Shown here: one piece after another, positions 7,432 through 11,207 of the stretch
Numbering within the stretch: the first letter of the stretch is position 1
How the letters are laid out: every line of letters starts with the position of its first letter
NCBI GenBank assembly: GCA_964343305.1
Contig: CAYFJO010000359.1
Span: forward strand, 1 to 11,207
Length of the DNA stretch: 11,207 bases
Direction of reading: 5' to 3'
DNA from: CAYFJO01 sp964343305
GTDB taxonomy: Bacteria; Planctomycetota; Planctomycetia; Pirellulales; Pirellulaceae
Notes under the pieces: generated by a model
Told to the model about the DNA's origin: nothing
Seen by the model: only the letters and a program-made list of their open reading frames with translations
Databases searched by the model: none
Translations under genes and position numbers: made by a program

Positions 7432-8321
7432 TGACTGCGCTCATCAATCACGTAGTAAACATCGGACGGCCGACGCGATCGGCGATTCGCTCTCGGCCTG
7501 CTCCACACTTTCTTGTCATCGAGCAACACGTGCATTTCGGCGCCGCCCGTCTTGGCAAGACCGTACTGCCAAACCAGCTCGTCTGCTTCCAACTGGGATG
7601 CCTCGATGAACATGATGATTTCCGGCGCTTGGTTGTGGGTGAAGATGAACACTGACCCGTCAATCAATCCAGACTTGGCGTCTGAATAGCGATGCACTGG
7701 ATTGGGAATCAGACGCAGTTCGTATCGCGTGTTGTTCGGATTCCAGAACTCGTGCGCCGAGAAGCGGGCCGCCAAAGCCTTCATTTGCTGCAAACGTTCG
7801 ACTTGTTTTGCTGCTGGGGGCGGCGCGTCGTCGACGGGTTTCAGTTCAATGCCGGCCGTTCGTGGTACCCAGACTTGACGACCGCTCCGGCTTGCCGTCA
7901 CGCGCCCCGTCGCGGCGGTCGCCGTGGATGCGAACGTGTGAGCCCAATAACGAGTACCTTGACCGCGCAGAAACAGCTTGTAAAAGGCCACCGGGCGCCC
8001 TTTAGAACCCCACGCCCACAAAGTTCCGTCGTGATGCGTACGCTCTGGGTTAATCGATCGCAGCAATGGTTTTTCGATGCGATCGACTTTGACCGGTTTG
8101 CCACCATGCTCTACGGTAATGCCAATGTGTTTGACGAATTCAAGCATTTGCGGAAGCAACATGGGACTTGTGGGAGCTCGACGTTCCTCTTCCTGCTGTT
8201 CTTCTGCCCATGTGAGCGAGCAATCGAGCGTCAAGGCGCAGATTAATGGAGCAAAAATCCAACATGTCGTAATGCACAATTCATCATTTAGACTCCATTT
8301 GTCTCGTATTGGAAGTGTCAT
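7428..8321 (-). CDS. Secreted or anchored planctomycete protein of unknown function, about 297 aa
   Basis: I cannot assign a function. The stretch after a long polar start (ITTCWIFAPLICALTLDCSLTWA, about residues 17-39) looks like a signal peptide or anchor. The mature protein reads like a conserved planctomycete hypothetical family: GTLWAWGSKGRPVAFYKLF, then LQQMKALAARFSAHEFW, YELRLIPNPVHRY and GLIDGSVFIFTHNQAPEI, with a basic Arg-rich patch near the C-terminus (PRANRRSRRPSD). The start is uncertain. The ATG at 8321, with GGCGG about 6 bases upstream, overlaps the last 38 bases of the kinase gene. An in-frame TTG at 8279 would give a shorter, more typical signal peptide but has no clear ribosome site. 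The stop overlaps the next start as ATGA. Its place directly after a sensor kinase suggests co-expression, not a known partnership. Confidence 0.75.
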   Translation of the reverse strand: MTLPIRDKWSLNDELCITTCWIFAPLICALTLDCSLTWAEEQQEEERRAPTSPMLLPQMLEFVKHIGITVEHGGKPVKVDRIEKPLLRSINPERTHHDGTLWAWGSKGRPVAFYKLFLRGQGTRYWAHTFASTATAATGRVTASRSGRQVWVPRTAGIELKPVDDAPPPAAKQVERLQQMKALAARFSAHEFWNPNNTRYELRLIPNPVHRYSDAKSGLIDGSVFIFTHNQAPEIIMFIEASQLEADELVWQYGLAKTGGAEMHVLLDDKKVWSRPRANRRSRRPSDVYYVIDERSQ

Positions 8322-11207
8322 CTGTGCCGCCAGTGCGGATGTCCAACGTCAATGGCGCGGTTTCAATAGAATCGTCAGAGTCGGTGTGAGGTAGGTTCCA
8401 ATTAAGTCCGACTTGTTCGAGTTCTGTAGCCGCGGACTGGAGATTCCACATTCGCACAATGCCATCCTGAGCAAGCAAAGCAAGCCAGTTTCCATCTTGA
8501 TTGAATTGCATCGTCATCACTGGATGATATTCCGGCGCTGGAATTGTCCCAATTTCCGCCCACGTTTCCGTTCCAAGGATGCTAATCTGTGAGTCAGATG
8601 TCGCTAGCGCAACAAATCGTCCATCAGATGTGAAGGCCATGGCTGCTGGTCGCGAGATGTTCGTTGTCCGCCGAACCGAATGAATTCTCTCCCAAGTTGC
8701 CACTTTCCAAACAACGTATTCGTAACCTGTACCAGTGATGAGCCATCGATCGTCGGGACAAAAAAGAGGTTTCACCCGTGTATTGACCGGCAATCGCCGT
8801 TCCAACTGGCCGCTCGAAGTATCATACACACCAACCGTGCCGCTAAGGCCTCCAACCGCAACGCGTGTGCCATTAGCGCTGACAGACACAAATCGCGCAC
8901 CAGAATGCCCTTTGAAAATTGTCTTGCTCGCATTGCCAGTTTCAATGGCGATGATACTAGCGGGCCATTGTTCAGCAGCGAGCAATCGTCCGTCGGCACT
9001 AAAGTCTGCCGTGGCACCAAAGGGAGCCAGCGACACAGGCGGGCCAACTCGCAAGGCGGTAGCTGAGCTATTCTGCGACCATACAACAGGCCACTGCAAG
9101 ATCCCGTTAGTGCTGCTCGTGACCAGATTGTTGCCACTCGGATGGAAGAGCACCGAACACGTGTCCGGCAGGGATATTTTTCCAATTTCGTTCATCGAAG
9201 GCAACTGATAAAGTCGCACACCGTCTTTGCCGCACGATGTCGCCATGACACAACCGTTCGGATGGAACGCAATGGAGGAAGAGCCCCAGTCATGCAGAGG
9301 TACTCCATAATGGCCGTAGAGAAATCGGCAGTGATTGCGCCCGTAGTATTCGTACACTTCAAAACGTCGACCGATATGAAGTGCTAAATATTGTCCGTCC
9401 TGACTAAAGCGCCGGAAAGTACCTTCCGCGCGGAGCAACTCTTCACCACTAATCGGATCCCAAAAGACGGTCGTGTCTCCCCAGCAGACCAACACATTGT
9501 CCGTCGGATGATATGCGACTCCTGCATACGACTTTGGATGCCCTTTGAACACCTTGTGAAGTTTAGTATCGTCCATGTTCCAGACGTAGACCTTGTGGTT
9601 TCGGCACAAAACGGCGAGGTATTTTCCATCGGGGCGCCAGGCCATGTCGCTGCCATCAGCGGGGAGCGTAAGTGTCGTTGCTTTGAGCTTCGACTCAGTT
9701 TCCCAGATGTGGATCTCATTGGTTTGAAACTCCGCGATCGCGAGCTTTTTGCCAGTGGGGTCAAAGCACAATCCGTCGCGTGCAACGCCGACAGAAATTG
9801 AATCCTCTTCTTCGCCAGTTGGTAGGCGAAACAAATTAACCGAACCGTCTTGATGTCCGACTGCCAATCTCTTGCTATTAGGGCTGAAGGCTATGGACAG
9901 ACGAATTGCGCGGTAGGTCTTCTCGACAATGCGTTGGTTTGTGGAGAGATCCCAAACCGAAAACCGGACTTCTGAACCTTGAGAGTGTCCCCGAGTAATC
10001 CGCATACCAGCGAGAAATCTGCCATGAGGCCCGAAGTGTGCAGCGTCCATATTGTCACTTTTTTTCCCAAATCCCTTAACGTTCGCAATGACGCTGTGGT
10101 CAGAGATTTGCCGTACAGTTGCCCGATCTCCACCTTCCGCGCGCACATAGTGCTTGAATTCGGGATCGAGATCGAACATTTCCGGAAACGCAAATGCAGA
10201 TGATTCTTCCATTTTTTTGACGAGCCGCAAATCGACTAGGGCGAGACACGCCAATGCTTCGTTTCGCTGCTCAACGGACGAACGAATCGCCGCTGCCTTT
10301 TCTAGAACCCGCAAGCTCTTGAAGCGCTGGCCAACCTCCCCACTCCGTCGCCGGGCCTTGGCCTCTGCCAGGTACGAGAGCCGTAGAGCCTCTTCGGTTT
10401 CCTTTTGTTTTGCCGTAACTTGCTGAAGAGCTCGCGCTGTTTTCTGCTGCTCTGTTTTGACTTGGTCAAGCGCGCTCTTTGTGTTTTCCTTCTCCAATGT
10501 CACCTGCCAAAGCGCATCGTTGGTTTCCTTTTGCTTTTGAGTTATCAACCAATTGCTGACCATCAGTCCCGCGACAAACACAATTGCGGCCAAGCTACTG
10601 ACGACGACCAGACCTGCCTTGGCTGGTTTGCGACGAGCCCATTTGATGGCCTTCTCCATAAGACCAGCCGAACGAGCGAGAATCGGTCGATCGCTCAGGT
10701 AGCGACTCAAATCATCAGCCAACAACGCAGCCGATCCGTAGCGTTTGCCAGGCTCCTTTCCCAAACATTTCAAACAGATAATTTCTAGTTCGCGGGGAAC
10801 ACTACCGTTCAGCTTCCTCGGGGTCGGTGCATCATCTTGGAGGATTTGGACGATGAGCATCTGCTTATCGCCGCGGAACGGAAGTTCGCCTGTTAGAAGT
10901 TCAAACAGAATGACACCCAGAGAGTAGATGTCCGCGCGGCAATCAACGGTGTGTCCTTCGCCGCGGGCTTGTTCTGGGGACATGTAGGCAGGTGTACCGA
11001 GGATTTGGCCTTCGACGGTCATTGTAATCTCGCCTGCTTCTCGCTTGGCCAGGCCGAAGTCAACGATGTGAGGCTCGAGAGAGTCGAGGGACGAGGGTCG
11101 AGAGTCGAGGACACAAGAACTTGGTTTACTCTCGTCACTCGACCCTTGACTCTCGACCCTTTCAATCATGATGTTGCCGGGTTTCAAGTCGCGGTGGATC
11201 ACGCCGG
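8284..11207 (-). CDS. Membrane Ser/Thr protein kinase with WD40 double propeller (5' partial)
   Basis: The gene enters from the right edge; its start, nucleotide-binding loop and N-lobe lie outside. Counting from the first V/M at 11202, visible kinase elements are VIHRDLKPGN (catalytic D5, N10), DFG (48-50), GTPAYMSPEQA activation segment (70-79), DIYSLGVILFELLTGELPF (91-109) and a late-lobe RYGSAALLADDLSRYL. It is a Hanks-type (PknB-like) kinase that should be active. An insertion of about 28 residues sits between the catalytic loop and DFG. A transmembrane helix follows (about 197-220), then a coiled coil of four 14-residue repeats (222-277). About 13-14 WD40-like blades fill 350-950, enough for two seven-bladed propellers, probably outside the cytoplasm. 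The gene ends with tandem TGA-TGA, overlapping the next gene's likely start. The signal sensed and substrates are unknown. Confidence 0.93.
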   Translation of the reverse strand, partial: GVIHRDLKPGNIMIERVESQGSSDESKPSSCVLDSRPSSLDSLEPHIVDFGLAKREAGEITMTVEGQILGTPAYMSPEQARGEGHTVDCRADIYSLGVILFELLTGELPFRGDKQMLIVQILQDDAPTPRKLNGSVPRELEIICLKCLGKEPGKRYGSAALLADDLSRYLSDRPILARSAGLMEKAIKWARRKPAKAGLVVVSSLAAIVFVAGLMVSNWLITQKQKETNDALWQVTLEKENTKSALDQVKTEQQKTARALQQVTAKQKETEEALRLSYLAEAKARRRSGEVGQRFKSLRVLEKAAAIRSSVEQRNEALACLALVDLRLVKKMEESSAFAFPEMFDLDPEFKHYVRAEGGDRATVRQISDHSVIANVKGFGKKSDNMDAAHFGPHGRFLAGMRITRGHSQGSEVRFSVWDLSTNQRIVEKTYRAIRLSIAFSPNSKRLAVGHQDGSVNLFRLPTGEEEDSISVGVARDGLCFDPTGKKLAIAEFQTNEIHIWETESKLKATTLTLPADGSDMAWRPDGKYLAVLCRNHKVYVWNMDDTKLHKVFKGHPKSYAGVAYHPTDNVLVCWGDTTVFWDPISGEELLRAEGTFRRFSQDGQYLALHIGRRFEVYEYYGRNHCRFLYGHYGVPLHDWGSSSIAFHPNGCVMATSCGKDGVRLYQLPSMNEIGKISLPDTCSVLFHPSGNNLVTSSTNGILQWPVVWSQNSSATALRVGPPVSLAPFGATADFSADGRLLAAEQWPASIIAIETGNASKTIFKGHSGARFVSVSANGTRVAVGGLSGTVGVYDTSSGQLERRLPVNTRVKPLFCPDDRWLITGTGYEYVVWKVATWERIHSVRRTTNISRPAAMAFTSDGRFVALATSDSQISILGTETWAEIGTIPAPEYHPVMTMQFNQDGNWLALLAQDGIVRMWNLQSAATELEQVGLNWNLPHTDSDDSIETAPLTLDIRTGGTDDTSNTRQMESK
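10372..10539 (-). repeat. Four tandem 42-bp coding repeats (14-residue coiled-coil units)
   Basis: Just after the kinase's membrane helix the protein repeats a 14-residue unit four times: QKQKETNDALWQVT, LEKENTKSALDQVK, TEQQKTARALQQVT and AKQKETEEALRLSY. The common pattern is x-K-Q-K-x-T-x-x-A-L-x-Q-V-T. Fourteen residues equal two heptads, so the copies would stack as one coiled coil, a likely dimerisation stalk. The DNA copies are diverged, though units 1 and 4 share a GGTTTCCTTTTG stretch on the plus strand. Confidence 0.8.
11074..11160 (-). repeat. Repeat-derived insertion in the kinase catalytic segment, with 13-bp inverted repeat
   Basis: Between HRDLKPGNIMIE and the DFG motif, where kinases normally have about 13 residues, this gene encodes roughly 28 extra residues rich in Ser, Asp, Leu and Pro (VLDSRPSSLDSLE at the end). 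The DNA is built from variants of GTCGAGAG/GTCGAGGG. It contains a perfect inverted repeat, AGGGTCGAGAGTC (11094-11106) and GACTCTCGACCCT (11148-11160). The composition differs from its surroundings, and the insertion keeps the reading frame. Confidence 0.75.

Noticed and set aside
10372..10539. CRISPR-like array
   Set aside because: The 42-bp periodicity is coding, in frame, without spacers, and the copies are diverged at DNA level.

Overview
The window looks like chromosomal DNA of a planctomycete, probably a Pirellula-like lineage. This is inferred from content: a membrane Ser/Thr kinase carrying a long C-terminal WD40 region, a secreted two-module PQQ-like propeller protein, a formylglycine sulfatase with a signal peptide, and several secreted proteins with no obvious function. 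No rRNA, tRNA, CRISPR array, transposase or phage gene was seen.

Every supportable gene is on the minus strand, so transcription runs right to left. From the right edge the order is: a Ser/Thr kinase with 14-residue coiled-coil repeats and a double WD40 propeller (5' end outside the window); an unknown secreted protein of about 297 aa overlapping the kinase end; a second unknown secreted protein of 265 aa joined to the previous gene by an ATGA overlap; an 1141-aa secreted double PQQ-like propeller fused to a SAM-dependent methyltransferase domain; a broken, chimeric gene remnant; a small LTxxQ (Spy/CpxP-like) periplasmic protein; a long palindrome; and a sulfatase. The leftmost ~460 bases hold no convincing gene.

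The tight spacing from the kinase to the methyltransferase fusion suggests one co-transcribed unit. In it a membrane sensor kinase would be expressed with three exported proteins, but no shared pathway can be read from the sequence. The sulfatase and LTxxQ protein are separated from that unit by the decayed gene and may be independent.

The most unusual points are: the propeller-methyltransferase fusion, with an EF-hand-like loop inside the first propeller; the 2541-3147 remnant, which starts like a planctomycete kinase N-terminus and then turns into the frameshifted C-terminal part of an unrelated secreted-protein family; a repeat-derived insertion inside the catalytic segment of the intact kinase; the 42-nt tandem repeats encoding its coiled coil; and the 1921-1976 palindrome.
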